Source: Ktedonobacter robiniae (GTDB lineage Bacteria > Chloroflexota > Ktedonobacteria > Ktedonobacterales > Ktedonobacteraceae). Taken from it: a stretch of DNA of 64,000 bases. Where the stretch lies: NCBI RefSeq assembly GCF_016587375.1, contig NZ_BNJG01000002.1, positions 2,232,001 through 2,296,000 on the forward strand, given 5' to 3'. Below are positions 1 to 9,661 of this stretch, in pieces. Under the pieces are notes generated by a model, which was given only the letters and a program-made list of their open reading frames with translations, did not search any database and had not been told where the DNA came from. The position numbers were made by a program, and so were the translations under genes. Numbering within the stretch: position 1 is the first letter of the stretch; every line of letters begins with the position of its first letter.

Positions 1-71
1 ATGGGAAAGACGCAACAAACAAGCATCGAAAGGCGTCTCTTGGGCGCACCATCCTACTGTCGAGTATTTCC

Positions 72-806
72 TTAGGGGGTAAACCGTTTCCAATGGCCCT
101 CGGAGACCACTTCGACGACGCCATCGATCACTTTGATAGCGGTCTGATCGTCGATCGCGTACGTTGGCATGGGTAGCCTCGCGGCCCACTTTTCTGCGTT
201 GGCCAGGGAAGCGTCCGGGTGATCCTCGTGATCCAGGTGCGGAATCAACGCAAAGTCAACCAGTCCCACTCCCTGAGCCGTGACCAAGATCCTGCTGATT
301 TCTCCCTGGGGTGTGGCGAACACGATGTCTTCCGACGTGAGTGCTTCACCGCTGCCCCTGCGCGGATCACGGTAGGTCTCGCCGAAGGTGGCGGCCGCCG
401 CCATGCTCCCGGCGCTCACCCCCACGTAGACCGTCTCGCGCAGCAGAGAGGGCAACAGGTCTGTCAGTCCCGACTGGCGCATCCAGTGGCACAGATACAG
501 GGGATCGCCGCCGCCAACCAGCAGGGTGTCCGTCTCCTTAAGCATTGGGACCCAGCAGTCTTCTTGGATACTGGGCAGAGCGGTGAGCTCCAGCACGCCC
601 AACGACTTCCACCCCAATTCGCACAAGGGACTCTTGGCCACTCCGTGGATCAGCCGCCAGGCCATGGCAGCACCGCCAGGGAAGGGGTAGATCGCGGTGG
701 GAATGTAGAGGGCGCTGGACTCGGCGATCGGTTTGCCCAGCAGATCAACCAGGGCGTTACGAATGCTGTCGTTGCTGATGCCAGACGAGGTGAGAAGCAA
801 TTTCAT
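72..806 (-). CDS. pepE: Peptidase E-like (S51) serine peptidase
   Basis: A 244-residue protein of the S51 peptidase / class I glutamine-amidotransferase-like family. Members are cytoplasmic and cleave Asp-Xaa dipeptides or related peptides. The motif GVSAGSM at residues 129-135 carries the nucleophile Ser131. VGGGDP at 97-102 is the oxyanion-side glycine motif, and a His-rich stretch (PHLDHEDHPD) follows. The reading frame opens 20 codons upstream, but ATG at 806 is preceded by GAAAGGAAACC and matches the family N-terminus (MKLLLTSSG). Length is normal for the family. It stands alone, so its substrate is not indicated by context. Confidence 0.88.
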   Translation of the reverse strand: MKLLLTSSGISNDSIRNALVDLLGKPIAESSALYIPTAIYPFPGGAAMAWRLIHGVAKSPLCELGWKSLGVLELTALPSIQEDCWVPMLKETDTLLVGGGDPLYLCHWMRQSGLTDLLPSLLRETVYVGVSAGSMAAAATFGETYRDPRRGSGEALTSEDIVFATPQGEISRILVTAQGVGLVDFALIPHLDHEDHPDASLANAEKWAARLPMPTYAIDDQTAIKVIDGVVEVVSEGHWKRFTP

Positions 807-1066
807 GATGGTTTCCTTTCCAATCCATAAAGAGCCGAACGTTTTTGCCGGTCCCATTACATGCAAGACATTCTACCGCCTTGCAAAGCAAAAAAACTTC
901 TCCTATCTTGCTCTTTCCCGGCTTCGAGCCATGTGCAGAGTGGGCATGAACCGGCCTTAAGGGTTCACTTCAGAGATTACAAGCGAGGCAATTTTTTTCT
1001 AACGGATGCGTTCAATACGTGTCAATGAGCCGATGTAATCCCCGTCAAAAAGAAGTGCGGTTGTAG

Positions 1067-1525
1067 TGCGGTGCCGACCTCTTCGGAGTCAACCTCTCCG
1101 GCACTTTTATGCCAGGAAGAAACGATCAGGCAGAACGAGATGCCCTGGAAGGTCGTCTGATCTGGATAGCTTTGCGCGCTCTTCAGCTTCATACCAATGT
1201 CATCCTAGATTTCGGATTTTGGAGCAAAGACGAACGGTCCTCTCTGAAATGGTTCGCCAGGCAGATAGGAGCGAAAAGCCAGGTCATCTACTTGCCCATT
1301 GACCCAGAAACGCAGCGAAAGCGCGTCCAAAACCGCTTTGCAGAGACACCGGACCAGACATGGCCAATGAGCGAAGAGGAACTGACGAAATGGCGTGCGT
1401 TCTTTCATGAGCCGGATGAAGCTGAGCTACATGGCATCGTCCTGGAAGACGCCCCTCAAGGATATGCGTCCTGGCCTGCCTGGGCGGCCTCGCGCTGGCC
1501 ATCGTTGCCCGATGAATATGCCTGA
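1067..1525 (+). pseudogene. 5'-truncated AAA_33-type P-loop kinase
   Basis: The C-terminal two thirds of a small ATP-binding kinase-like protein, recognisable from VILDFGFWSKDER and the following arginine-rich helix. The annotated ATG at 1109 has no ribosome site. Homology continues upstream in frame (ADLFGVNLSG) to a TAG at 1064-1066. The N-terminal P-loop (GxPGxGKT) is absent, so the product cannot bind ATP in the usual way. I call it a remnant made by loss of the 5' end. The family phosphorylates diverse small substrates, and none can be named here. Confidence 0.6.
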
Positions 1526-1589
1526 GCATTTGGAGTGCTCAGATGAGAGCCTGAGTAGAATGTATCGTAGTCCACACACTTTTTGAATC

Positions 1590-2543
1590 TTATCTTGTCC
1601 AATGAGGCAGGGACAATGGCAAATCACACAAATACAGCCGTCTTGTATTAGTTTTTGACCAGAATCCACTCGGACCCCTGGAAGATCCAGCGGAGTTCCC
1701 CTTTGGCGGAGGCGTTTTTCGTGAAGGATGTGAGGGAAACTTTCGCCGATCCTTGACTTCTTTCATGCTGCGTCGCGCTCCACAAGTTTGGCATTCGACA
1801 TGCCAGACACCGCTTTCCTGAAATTGCTGATTGGTGACGCCGATAGGACTGAGAAAAGAGCACTTGCCTGAAGCGGCTGGAATTGCCGTCGTGGCTCCAT
1901 CTCCTACAGGGTCACGATGGGCAGCTCGTTCGACGCGCTGTCCTGAGCGTGAGAGTGGCGCGGCTGGCTGTGGTTGCGGGGTACTTGTCTCTCGCAGATG
2001 GTTAGATAAACCGTTCGGTAAAGCCTGGGGTTTCTCAACTAACTCTTGCCGCTCCTGCTCACTTTTTGCTTTCGCTTGCTCAATTTTGAATTCTCCGGTG
2101 CGAGCCTCCGTCTCAAGGCGAAAATGCTGATCAGGTTTGAGCGCATGCTTTTTGAGATCATCGATGGTCAAAGTAGTTTTTCCTATACGCATGACGCTGC
2201 TCACCGTCTCAACGACCCAGTCGCTCAAAATACCAACACAGCCAATACTCCATTCCCCAAACCATCGCCAATGTGTGAGCATCTTAGGAATATCCACCTG
2301 GAGAGGAACCTGCAAGAGAAGCACCTTTAATGCACCAATAAAGTTTTCGCACTCTTCCTTCTGGGTAAAATGATAGCGGGTAAAATGCTCATCACGCATA
2401 CGTCTCGCGGCTTGCCCATTCAGGTGACAAAAATCGTACGGGGAAAAATTCCCAACCAGGATGTAGAGTATGTTCGTGAGGTTGGTCTATGATTTGAGCC
2501 AGTCAAGCTGCACGCCAGGCCGCTGCGCTGCATCAGAGTGCAT
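1590..2543 (-). pseudogene. TniB-like transposition AAA ATPase, C-terminal remnant
   Basis: The minus strand reads VQLDWLKS, a TAG stop at 2487-2489, then TNLTNILYILVG and further to LNGQAARRMRDEHFTRY. It continues with a C-terminal winged segment (EWSIGCVGILSDWV, then LTIDDLKKHAL). This order matches the AAA ATPases (TniB/TnsC type) that help Tn7-like or Tn5053-like transposases choose targets. The P-loop half is missing. The C-terminus holds a Cys-pair region (VECQTCGARRS). The open frame alone is 269 codons from ATG at 2399, but the homology clearly starts earlier. Family assignment is by eye. Confidence 0.5.
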
Positions 2544-3040
2544 CAGATTCAACCCCGGCGCAGTATACTATCAGCGCGAATAGCTTGCTCCTTGCTCTAT
2601 AAATTGAGCAAGCAAAATATGATATACTGTTGCTGAGGCAAAAAGTATACAAACGCATGTTTCTGCCCGTTGGCATGAATAGTGTGCAGACGCAGTGTCG
2701 CGTCATTGCAGAGATAGAGTGCAAGGATGCATGTATCGAGTGATCCTCCCGGGTACGAGTGAGTAGTTTTACATGCCCTCTCTCATCCACTGTCTATACA
2801 ATGCATGCTTTCGCTGACTCTCAGGCCCTTGCTGGTCTTGATCTCCTTGCTGGTCTTGACAACTACTTGTCTTGTCGTATTTTTGTCTAGCCAGCAAACA
2901 AAAAGGCCTATTTGCAAGAAGTATTGAGGGAGAAGTGCATGGCGCTCAGTAGAAGTCACATTACTTGAACATCCTGCGTATATTTGATGCCCACTAGATT
3001 GGTTTTTCTCAATATATTTGCATGAAGAAAGGAATGCTCG
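2544..3040. other. Gene-free stretch before the amidase gene
   Basis: No convincing gene. It holds a perfect 7-bp inverted repeat CTTGCTC-N8-GAGCAAG at 2591-2612 beside an AT-rich segment, and two direct copies of CCTTGCTGGTCTTGA around 2825-2860. The inverted repeat could be an operator or the end of an element. The promoter of the amidase gene at 3041 should lie here, but I cannot fix its boxes. Confidence 0.4.
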
Positions 3041-4186
3041 ATGTGTATCAATTGTGAGGATGAAGGGACACAGCCTCTACCGCAGGAAATACGACGTCGA
3101 ACCATTTTGAAGACGGGTCTGGGTGTTGTGACTGCTGTGGGACTGGGAGGCCTGCAATGCTTGACGTTGGCTCCCCATGCCTTGGCTCACACCCTGGATG
3201 GTGCCGCGCCCGAGATCATCAGTTGTGACGAGTGGGGGGCACGTCCACCCTCGTCATCCATAACAGTGCTGAATAAGAAGGCGACGAAGATCCTGGTGCA
3301 TCATACTGCTTTCCCGAATGTGACTGATTACTCGCGCGACCAGGCGATCAAGTTGGCACATGATATCCAGAATTTGCATATGGATACGAATGGCTGGGTT
3401 GATACAGGCCAACACTTCACTGTGAGCCGCGGTGGGTATATCACTGAGGGGCGCCATCGCAGCCTGGAAGTACTCCAGACGGCGGACCGCTTTGTGCAAA
3501 GTGCGCACTGTCCGTACCTCAACCAGGAGGCCATCGGTATTGAGAACGAGGGCACCTATATCGATGTTCTGCCTCCCGAAGCGCTGTGGAACTCCCTCGT
3601 CGATCTGTGTGTGTATACCTGTCAGCAGTATGGGTTTGGTGCGAACGTCATCTTTGGACATTGGAACTTTCAGGAGACTGATTGCCCAGGTATCATGTTC
3701 TATAGCAAATTCCCTCAGTTGCGTCGTGAGGTAGAGGCAAAACTGGGGCAGAGTATGCCCGAGCGCACCTGGGTCGATCTGCGTTGGGGAGTTCGTGGTG
3801 ATACCGTTCGAGCGTTGCAATATGTCTTGCGTGCCCAGGGCAGCGATGTCGTGATTAGCGGGACCTATGATGATCCAACCTATCAGCTTGTGACGGCCTT
3901 TCAGAGTGCCAAGGGCATTACGCCTGATGGGTACACGCGCAATGACACCTGGGAGGCGCTGGTGGGTACTATTCGCCTCGATAACCAGAGCCAGGGTGAC
4001 TACGTCAATGCCGTGCAGGTCATTCTTAAGCGCAACGGCTACGATGTCACCGTCAATGGCCAGTACGACCATGCGACCATGAAGGCGGTCAAGCAAGTGC
4101 AGTCGCTGCACCTGCTTCCCCCAACTGGCAAGGTTGATCTGAATGCCTGGTGTGCCATTATTGGTGGCATACTCAGTCGCGGCTAA
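3041..4186 (+). CDS. Tat-exported PGRP-type N-acetylmuramoyl-L-alanine amidase
   Basis: A 381-residue secreted peptidoglycan hydrolase. Residues 18-50 form a Tat-like signal (RRRTILKTG, then a hydrophobic stretch ending in ALA). Next comes a PGRP/Amidase_2 domain beginning ISCDEWGARPP, with the zinc-ligand pattern: His in LVHHTAFPN, His in FGHWNF and Cys in TDCPG. Two C-terminal peptidoglycan-binding_1 repeats follow, each built around a WVDLRWGVRGDTVRALQ-like motif. The family cleaves the lactyl-amide bond between MurNAc and L-Ala. AAAGGAATGCTCG precedes the ATG. Downstream DNA is a transposon relic, so the gene is monocistronic. Confidence 0.88.
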   Translation: MCINCEDEGTQPLPQEIRRRTILKTGLGVVTAVGLGGLQCLTLAPHALAHTLDGAAPEIISCDEWGARPPSSSITVLNKKATKILVHHTAFPNVTDYSRDQAIKLAHDIQNLHMDTNGWVDTGQHFTVSRGGYITEGRHRSLEVLQTADRFVQSAHCPYLNQEAIGIENEGTYIDVLPPEALWNSLVDLCVYTCQQYGFGANVIFGHWNFQETDCPGIMFYSKFPQLRREVEAKLGQSMPERTWVDLRWGVRGDTVRALQYVLRAQGSDVVISGTYDDPTYQLVTAFQSAKGITPDGYTRNDTWEALVGTIRLDNQSQGDYVNAVQVILKRNGYDVTVNGQYDHATMKAVKQVQSLHLLPPTGKVDLNAWCAIIGGILSRG

Positions 4187-4240
4187 TACCCCTGAGTGCG
4201 ACGAATATATTTCCAGAACGAGGGATGACTCCTCTGACAG

Positions 4241-4776
4241 TTGTCTCTCGCTCTGTGTTTTCAAATTGAGAAGCCGAGAGAGTTGCTTCTCATGCAAGAT
4301 CAGGAAGTGATCCTGGCATTCTCGCCGCTGCTGTTGCGCAAGCTCGCGTCCTATCCTCGCCAGAACAGTCTGGCCTGGGGGTTGCGGGAGATGGGTCGGC
4401 TAGAGAAGACCCTGTTCACCCTGGAATGGTTGCAGAGTGTTGAACTGTGCTGGCGCGTCCAAATCGGCCTGAATAAAGGGGAGGCACGCAATGCCCTGCC
4501 CGTGCGGTGTTCTTCTATCGGTACGGACGAGTGGAGGACCGCGCGCTTGCGCAACAACAACGACGCGCGCAAGGACTGAATCTGGTGGTCGCGGCTATTA
4601 TTCTCTGGAACACATTGGAACTGGCTCGTGCGGTGGAAGAACTGCGGCAAGAAGGCATGACCATCATCCCAGAGCAACTGGCTCATCTCTCGCCGATGGA
4701 TTGGGAGCATATCAATCTGACTGGGGATTATGTCTGGGATCAGAACGTGAAGAGTCCACACGCTCGGCAAGCATAG
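4241..4776 (+). pseudogene. tnpA: Tn3-family transposase, frameshifted C-terminal remnant
   Basis: Two overlapping frames together spell the C-terminal end of a Tn3-type DDE transposase. First comes LLRKLASYPRQNSLAWGL, then GRLEKTLFTLEWL and LNKGEARNAL. After the shift comes FFYRYGRVEDRALAQQQ, then GLNLVVAAIILWNTLELA and LSPMDWEHINLTGDYVW. The shift is near 4498, where CTGCCCGTG probably lost one base from CTGGCCCGTG. Most of the protein (about 800 residues upstream) is absent. No terminal inverted repeats were found. It is an inactive relic between the amidase and a truncated lipoprotein. Confidence 0.8.
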
Positions 4777-4787
4777 CGTACAATTTT

Positions 4788-5204
4788 CCAGGCTGCTCCG
4801 CTTTAGCAGCGTGTGGTCCTACGACCAAGGGGGCTCCGAATCCAACATCAACATCAGCCCTACAAGTGCGCAAGTGTGGCAGCGTACAAACGAGCCCACG
4901 GGGTCTTCCTCTGAATGCGGCCATGGCTAAACAGGCTGAAGCGTGTTTCTGGCAGGCCTATCAGAAGTGTCAACTGGCAACGCTTGGATTCGCTAGCACC
5001 TCTGTCGATATGGCGGCCCTTCATACATTCAGTATTCGTACCAACGGTCAGACCTGTTCTGTTACCGATGTTATGCTGCATGCTATTGTGCCAGCGAAGC
5101 TTTCAGCAGCCAAGACCTATCTATGTACAGGAGTAGCGCCCAAGTCAGATGGGCTTCACGTTTCGGGGTGTGGCGATGAGGGAGATGTAATTGTGCCTAT
5201 GTAG
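4788..5204 (+). pseudogene. Lipoprotein lacking its signal-peptide start
   Basis: The frame reads a lipobox-like segment (CSALAACG), then a Thr/Ser/Pro linker. A secreted-looking domain follows with conserved cysteines (VRKCGSVQT, ACFWQAYQKC, TNGQTCSVTD, TYLCTG, HVSGCGDEGD). It resembles small lipoproteins of unknown function. The positively charged start and hydrophobic core of the signal peptide are missing. Upstream in the same frame lies only out-of-frame Tn3 transposase sequence, so the 5' end was probably lost at the transposon junction. No start codon with a ribosome site is visible. Confidence 0.45.
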
Positions 5205-5293
5205 GCCCGTGGCTGATGGGGCAGCTTTTAGGATTGCGTAAAGAAAAGGGGATCGCCAATCCTGGCGATCCCCTCGAACAATTCAAGGTAGTT

Positions 5294-6280
5294 TTAGTAG
5301 GAAAGGACGCACCCGCCGGCACCACTATTGAACGCGTTGCTCCAGAGAGATTGGACAGGGAAAGTGCCAGTGCTCAGTGTGATGTTGGCCGATGCGCCCT
5401 GCCCAGAACTGATCCAGGCACATTTATCCCCGTTCTCACTCCCGCTACTGTCGATCCAGCCAGAACTGGGGTAGATATCGGTTTCAGTCTCGGCGAACTC
5501 ATGACCACCGACAATGGTGATACCGTCGGTCAAGCCCGTGCTTCCCGAGTTCACGAAGTTGGCGCCGCAACTCGCGCCTGCATCAGTAATGTAGGGCATG
5601 TTGGTATAGGCAATGTGGCCATAGCTCGAACTTGTCGAACTGTGCCAGGCGCAGTATTGGGTCCCGAAACCACTCGCGTTATTGTGCGTCGCGGTATTGA
5701 TCACATACTGAACCGTTGTATTCGAAGATGCAGTCGTGTTGCCGAAGTGTGCCGCCGCCTTGACAGCTTCGCTGGCGAGTTGTGACTGACTGGGTTTGGA
5801 AGGAGCCGAGGATGCATTGTCATACCAGATGCCAGCGAGTACACCAGTGGGGTTTGTAGCATGAGTGCCAGAGGAACCACAGGAAATAGTTCCGGAGGGA
5901 ACGCCTTCACAGTATTGCGTCACCGAGTTATTCCATTTTGAGCCACCTACACCCTTGAAGAAATTCTGCTGAATGGCTGCTTCGCCGGAGGGATCGTTGC
6001 TGTTCCACTGTGATCCCCAGTAGATCAGATACACCTTGTCCGCTCCGGTTTCGACGCCCACACCACCTGTGCCACCATGGTAGCTAAGGTTAGAGGTAGC
6101 AGTCTGAGCGTTGGGCTCAGCACAATTCGTGTGACAGCCACCTTTTACCTGCATGCTGTGGGGGGAGTGAAGGACATCGGCTGAGCTTGCACGAGCAGGA
6201 CTGAGAGAACTAGTGAGGCTGGTCACTACTGCGATTACTAAGGCCAACGTGATTACAAAGATAAAGTGGGATCGCTTCAT
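5294..6280 (-). CDS. Secreted protein with a HEFAE(T)E metal-site-like motif
   Basis: A 328-residue exported protein of no known function. Residues 1-32 form a classical signal peptide (MKRSHFIFVITLALVIAVV, then cleavage after ARA). The mature part is rich in Ser, Thr, Asn and Gly with paired cysteines (GGCHTNCAE, GVPSGTISCG, GASCGANF, GGCVLSY). GGHEFAETETD resembles a zinc-peptidase HExxxE signature. NGDKCAW follows, which suggests a metal-dependent secreted hydrolase, but no classic HExxH is present. AAGAGGAGGAGCCCGGTA precedes ATG at 6280, so I chose it over the upstream ATG at 6310. Similar proteins occur in soil bacteria as hypotheticals. Confidence 0.65.
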   Translation of the reverse strand: MKRSHFIFVITLALVIAVVTSLTSSLSPARASSADVLHSPHSMQVKGGCHTNCAEPNAQTATSNLSYHGGTGGVGVETGADKVYLIYWGSQWNSNDPSGEAAIQQNFFKGVGGSKWNNSVTQYCEGVPSGTISCGSSGTHATNPTGVLAGIWYDNASSAPSKPSQSQLASEAVKAAAHFGNTTASSNTTVQYVINTATHNNASGFGTQYCAWHSSTSSSYGHIAYTNMPYITDAGASCGANFVNSGSTGLTDGITIVGGHEFAETETDIYPSSGWIDSSGSENGDKCAWISSGQGASANITLSTGTFPVQSLWSNAFNSGAGGCVLSY

Positions 6281-6763
6281 TACCGGGCTCCTCCTCTTTT
6301 TTAGGGGCAATTAAGTTGGGTGCCATTTTATTCACCGCTATTCGTTTGTGATTTACCGTAGTTACTGCCCTATGGGATGACGCATAAATTGCCCAAGCAT
6401 CCTTGCGAATCATAAAGCGCCCTATAAAGGCAGAACCACTGGCAAATCATATAGTTATAAGTATAAATATACTGATTCATTTAGAGTTCATTGCATTTTT
6501 TACTTTAACGATACCCTTAGTGAGTGTTTTTGCGCATGAAAAAGTCTTGCCGGTGCTTGGAAATTGTGAAAGAGGCATTCTATTTTATTGCCATGCAGGG
6601 CGTCTTATACTAAGAATATTCCTCTAATCTTATGTAAGGCCTTGCTGTCTTTCCGCGCTCCAGCTTCTCTAGGTCCATCAAATGCACAAGAAAACTGTAT
6701 GTACAGGACCTCTTTTTTAGTGTTCCTAAGGGAAGAAGCCGAAACTTAGACACATTGAGAACT

Positions 6764-6790
6764 AAAAAAGGTTGCCATTCAACCTTTTTT
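6764..6790. terminator. Perfect 11-bp hairpin with T-run
   Basis: AAAAAAGGTTG, a 5-base loop (CCATT), then CAACCTTTTTT. The arms are exact reverse complements, and the T-run makes it a plausible factor-independent terminator in either direction. It is 480 bp from the nearest gene, so what it terminates is unclear. Confidence 0.45.
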
Positions 6791-7074
6791 CAAACCATCA
6801 TATTGAAGCAATGCACTTTGTGGGTTCTTCAAAGAGGTGAAAGGCATAAGAGAGGAAGCGCGAGCAGCACCTTTCCAAGGGCGTAGGATGTTCGCGCACA
6901 CAAAGGAACGTCATCACCTCTCGATTACCTTGTAAACAGAGAGAGGGCGATGGTGTTCCTTTGTGATTCTGATGCTCCTGGTGGCTAATCCTATGTTCGC
7001 CATTGTCCTCAGATAGGCATGCCCTTGCGCATCACATCAAGCATGATGGAGAGGATTTTTTGTTTTATTCAATT

Positions 7075-7401
7075 CTATGGGAAGAAATGATGGGAGGCTT
7101 CTTGTCGCACACACCACAAAAACCAGGGTAAGATTATGGGCGATTTCACAGGAAGCCAGGGTTGGCTTTTCAGGGATGCTTTGTCTCGATTTCTCTCCTC
7201 ATATTGGAAGGGCTTCAGAAGAGACTGTCCATGAGTAGCATGATACACGACGTCATACTGTTCATCCAGCACTTCATCCAATCTCTACAGCAACGGCTGC
7301 AGAAATGTTTCAAGAAGGGAGAGCACATGCTGCGATCCTCCTTGGGGATCTTCTTTCAGGTGTTTGAAGGTTTCTGTAGGTTCTGGCATAATGCTGACGG
7401 A
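7075..7401 (-). pseudogene. Possible transposase N-terminal remnant
   Basis: Read on the minus strand from ATG near 7401, the frame gives MPEPTETFKHLKEDPQGG, then HVLSLLETFLQPLL, a TAG stop, and RLDEVLDEQYDVV. The helical HxLLxLLExFLQPLLxxLD pattern resembles the start of some IS4/IS701-type transposases. The in-frame stop and the absence of any catalytic region make it a relic at best. Confidence 0.25.
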
Positions 7402-7722
7402 TCTCCTCGTTCAGATGTTGCTTGCTTTCATACTCAACAGTCTAAACGACGAGATCCGTTTCGCCTGCCCTCTTTTTCCTGCTCCTTGCTTCTCATGAGG
7501 AACCAGAAAAATCAGGGATGACTCATAATTTCAAGTCTGTTCTTGAGTCGGTGTCTCAGTGCTCGTCTTTTGTTCTATTGATGTGCTAATCACCGAACTG
7601 CGTATAAGCTGTTCGATATTGGAATTGACACATATGGCATACAATTGGCTGCTTTGTGCCGGAAGATTTTTTCGCCCATCCATACTGGGAGAAAAGCCCT
7701 TGCTTTTTTCCGCCTGTCTTTT

Positions 7723-7851
7723 ACCCACATCTTTTTGGAGGGGCTTCACAAGCCAATCACTATATATGTGTTTGTGAAACACTCAACAGGGGGAGTTGGC
7801 CTCCTGTACTGTTCCACAAAACCCAATTGTAAAATGTGGGTAAAAGACAGG
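7723..7851. repeat. 129-bp element with 18-bp terminal inverted repeats
   Basis: The left end is CCTGTCTTTTACCCACAT (7723-7740). The right end is its exact reverse complement (7834-7851). The interior has no gene. The right end runs straight into GGCTTTAGCTGTGGGGAG, a word that also follows the repeat at 30190-30417 and recurs at 57871. This looks like a MITE or an IS605-associated end. Confidence 0.5.
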
Positions 7852-8149
7852 GCTTTAGCTGTGGGGAGTCGTCACCTGACGGAGCAAGTGCTGCCCATAG
7901 AGCAATCTTGTTCGCAAGACAGTAAATTTACCTTCTTCATGGAACTTCCTATATAATAAGTGTAGGTAGATCTCTCTTTTTTGCACATAGGCTAGACTGA
8001 CAGTGGATATTCTCTTGGGCAACTAAGAAAGGAAAGCAGGGCTTCTACTTAGTTGTTACCTGTAAATAGTCGCTTATCTGCATGACTGTTCTAGTAAACT
8101 TACGGATGTGAGAACATCGTGCTCACCTCCCCAAAAGGTGCAAACGAAG

Positions 8150-9661
8150 ATGAAACCGACTCGATTTGATGCATTAGCCAATGCCCCAACCTCGCGGCGA
8201 AAGGTTCTTCAGACCCTGGCAGTCCTCGCAGGAACCAGCTGTTTGGAAGGACTGCAGATAGCTGGTCTCGATGATAGTGCCCTGGCTGTTCTTCGCGATG
8301 GAGAACCTGGTGAGTGGGCTACCGGGGGGACCAAGTTGACAGGGCGTCTCGTATTTCCCAATAGCCCGAATTATAACAGCGCTCGTTTGGGCTGGGCCCG
8401 ACAGTTCTCTCAGTTCCCCCTCGTCATCGTTTTTTGTCAAAACGCGCAGGATGTCGTGAATGCTCTCAGTTGGTGCCGAGAACACAATGTCGCATTTCGG
8501 GCACGAAGCGGTCGGCACTGCCTGGAAGGCTGGTCAGCTCTAGATGGTGGGGTGGTCATTGACGTGAGTAATATGAACCAGATTCACGTTGATACAAGCG
8601 CGGAGGTAGCTACAGTCCAGACAGGGGCCACGCAAGGGGCGGTGGTAACCGCGCTGGGGAAGATAGGTTACGCTATTCCCAGCGGAGGAGAGAAGACCCC
8701 CGGTATAGGTGGCGTCACGCTAGGTGGAGGCATCGGCACACTCGCCCGCTCCATGGGTCTGGCCTGTGATCACCTGATTGGCCTCGAAATGGTGGTCCCG
8801 AGCGGCAAGCAGGGCGCCGAGGTAATCCAGGTCGACGAGCATAACCATGCTGACCTGCTGTGGGCTTGCCGTGGGGGTGGAGGAGGCAACTTCGGCATCG
8901 CTACCTCCTTCACCTTCAAAATTCGCCCCATCTCCACTGTTACGATCTATGACGCAACATGGGGTTCCGCCGATTGGCAGCATGTGAGCGAGCTTTTGAG
9001 CGTATGGCAGTCCTTGACCCCCTCTGCGGACGATCGACTGGGCTCGACCTTCAACTCGAATTCCAAGAAAAATGGCAGCATTGCATCCAATGGTATCTTC
9101 ATCGGATCACAGGAGGCACAGTTGCGCCAGCTGCTCCAACCTCTGCTTGGGATTGGCACGCCCAAAGTGACGATCCAGACCATGTCCTATCTCGATGCCT
9201 GGCTTCACTTCGCCGCCCCTCCCGATCCGCCGCACAATGACAAGTTTTCCTCAGTCTGGGTCTATAGTGCCTTGCCGCCTAAGGCAATTGAAACGGTACA
9301 CAGTTTCCTGGCGAATGCCCCCACCCCGCAGGCCAATATCTGGTGCTTGAGCTGGGGCGGCGCGGTGGGCAGGATACCGACCGAAGCCACGGCGTTCTTC
9401 CATAGAAAGGCACAGTTCTACATGGAGTGGGACTCCCCATGGACGAATGATACGGAGGAGGGACAGGCTATCGCATGGGTTGAGCAATTCCGTGAAGCGC
9501 TGCAGCCTTATGTCAATGGATCCTACATTAACGTTCCCGACCGCAGCATCAACGACCTCAGAACCTACTACGGCAACAACCTTGCCAGGCTCCAGGAGGT
9601 CAAGCGCATGTACGACCCAGAGAATGTCTTCCACTTTGAGCAGAGCATTCCTCCAAATTAG
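8150..9661 (+). CDS. Tat-exported FAD-linked oxidase, BBE-like
   Basis: A 503-residue berberine-bridge-enzyme-like flavoprotein. A twin-arginine signal (SRRKVLQTLAVLAG) is followed by a PCMH-type FAD_binding_4 domain. Its motif RARSGRHCLEGWS carries the His that usually binds FAD covalently, and GGVTLGGGIGTLARSMGLACDHL has the position of the second (Cys) attachment. The C-terminal BBE motif is intact (TYYGNNLARLQEVKRMYDPENVF is its core). Such enzymes oxidise sugars, alkaloids or other alcohols with O2. The frame opens at GTG 8108, but ATG at 8150 has AAGGTG nine bases upstream and puts the Tat motif near the N-terminus. The usual GGH is GRH here. Confidence 0.85.
   Translation: MKPTRFDALANAPTSRRKVLQTLAVLAGTSCLEGLQIAGLDDSALAVLRDGEPGEWATGGTKLTGRLVFPNSPNYNSARLGWARQFSQFPLVIVFCQNAQDVVNALSWCREHNVAFRARSGRHCLEGWSALDGGVVIDVSNMNQIHVDTSAEVATVQTGATQGAVVTALGKIGYAIPSGGEKTPGIGGVTLGGGIGTLARSMGLACDHLIGLEMVVPSGKQGAEVIQVDEHNHADLLWACRGGGGGNFGIATSFTFKIRPISTVTIYDATWGSADWQHVSELLSVWQSLTPSADDRLGSTFNSNSKKNGSIASNGIFIGSQEAQLRQLLQPLLGIGTPKVTIQTMSYLDAWLHFAAPPDPPHNDKFSSVWVYSALPPKAIETVHSFLANAPTPQANIWCLSWGGAVGRIPTEATAFFHRKAQFYMEWDSPWTNDTEEGQAIAWVEQFREALQPYVNGSYINVPDRSINDLRTYYGNNLARLQEVKRMYDPENVFHFEQSIPPN

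Larger units (their letters stand above)
6281..8149. other. Long AT-rich stretch with no intact gene
   Basis: About 1.9 kb without a convincing gene. It holds a terminator-like hairpin, a degenerate transposase-like frame and a small inverted-repeat element, each listed separately. Other open frames are short, lack ribosome sites and read like noise. The promoter of the oxidase gene at 8150 should be near its right end. Confidence 0.5.

Noticed and set aside
219..830. 203-codon plus-strand frame opposite peptidase E
   Set aside because: It is the antisense of a clear peptidase E gene, has no domain and reads as Gln/His/Arg-rich shadow sequence.
2533..2790. 85-codon minus-strand frame upstream of the TniB remnant
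   Set aside because: No ribosome site, no family resemblance, and it overlaps the likely amidase promoter region.
3254..4297. 347-codon minus-strand frame opposite the amidase
   Set aside because: Antisense shadow of the amidase, with no domain or ribosome site; the plus-strand protein has all expected motifs.
7162..7521. 119-codon plus-strand frame in the long non-coding stretch
   Set aside because: No ribosome site, no domain, and the opposite strand has a slightly better transposase-like reading.
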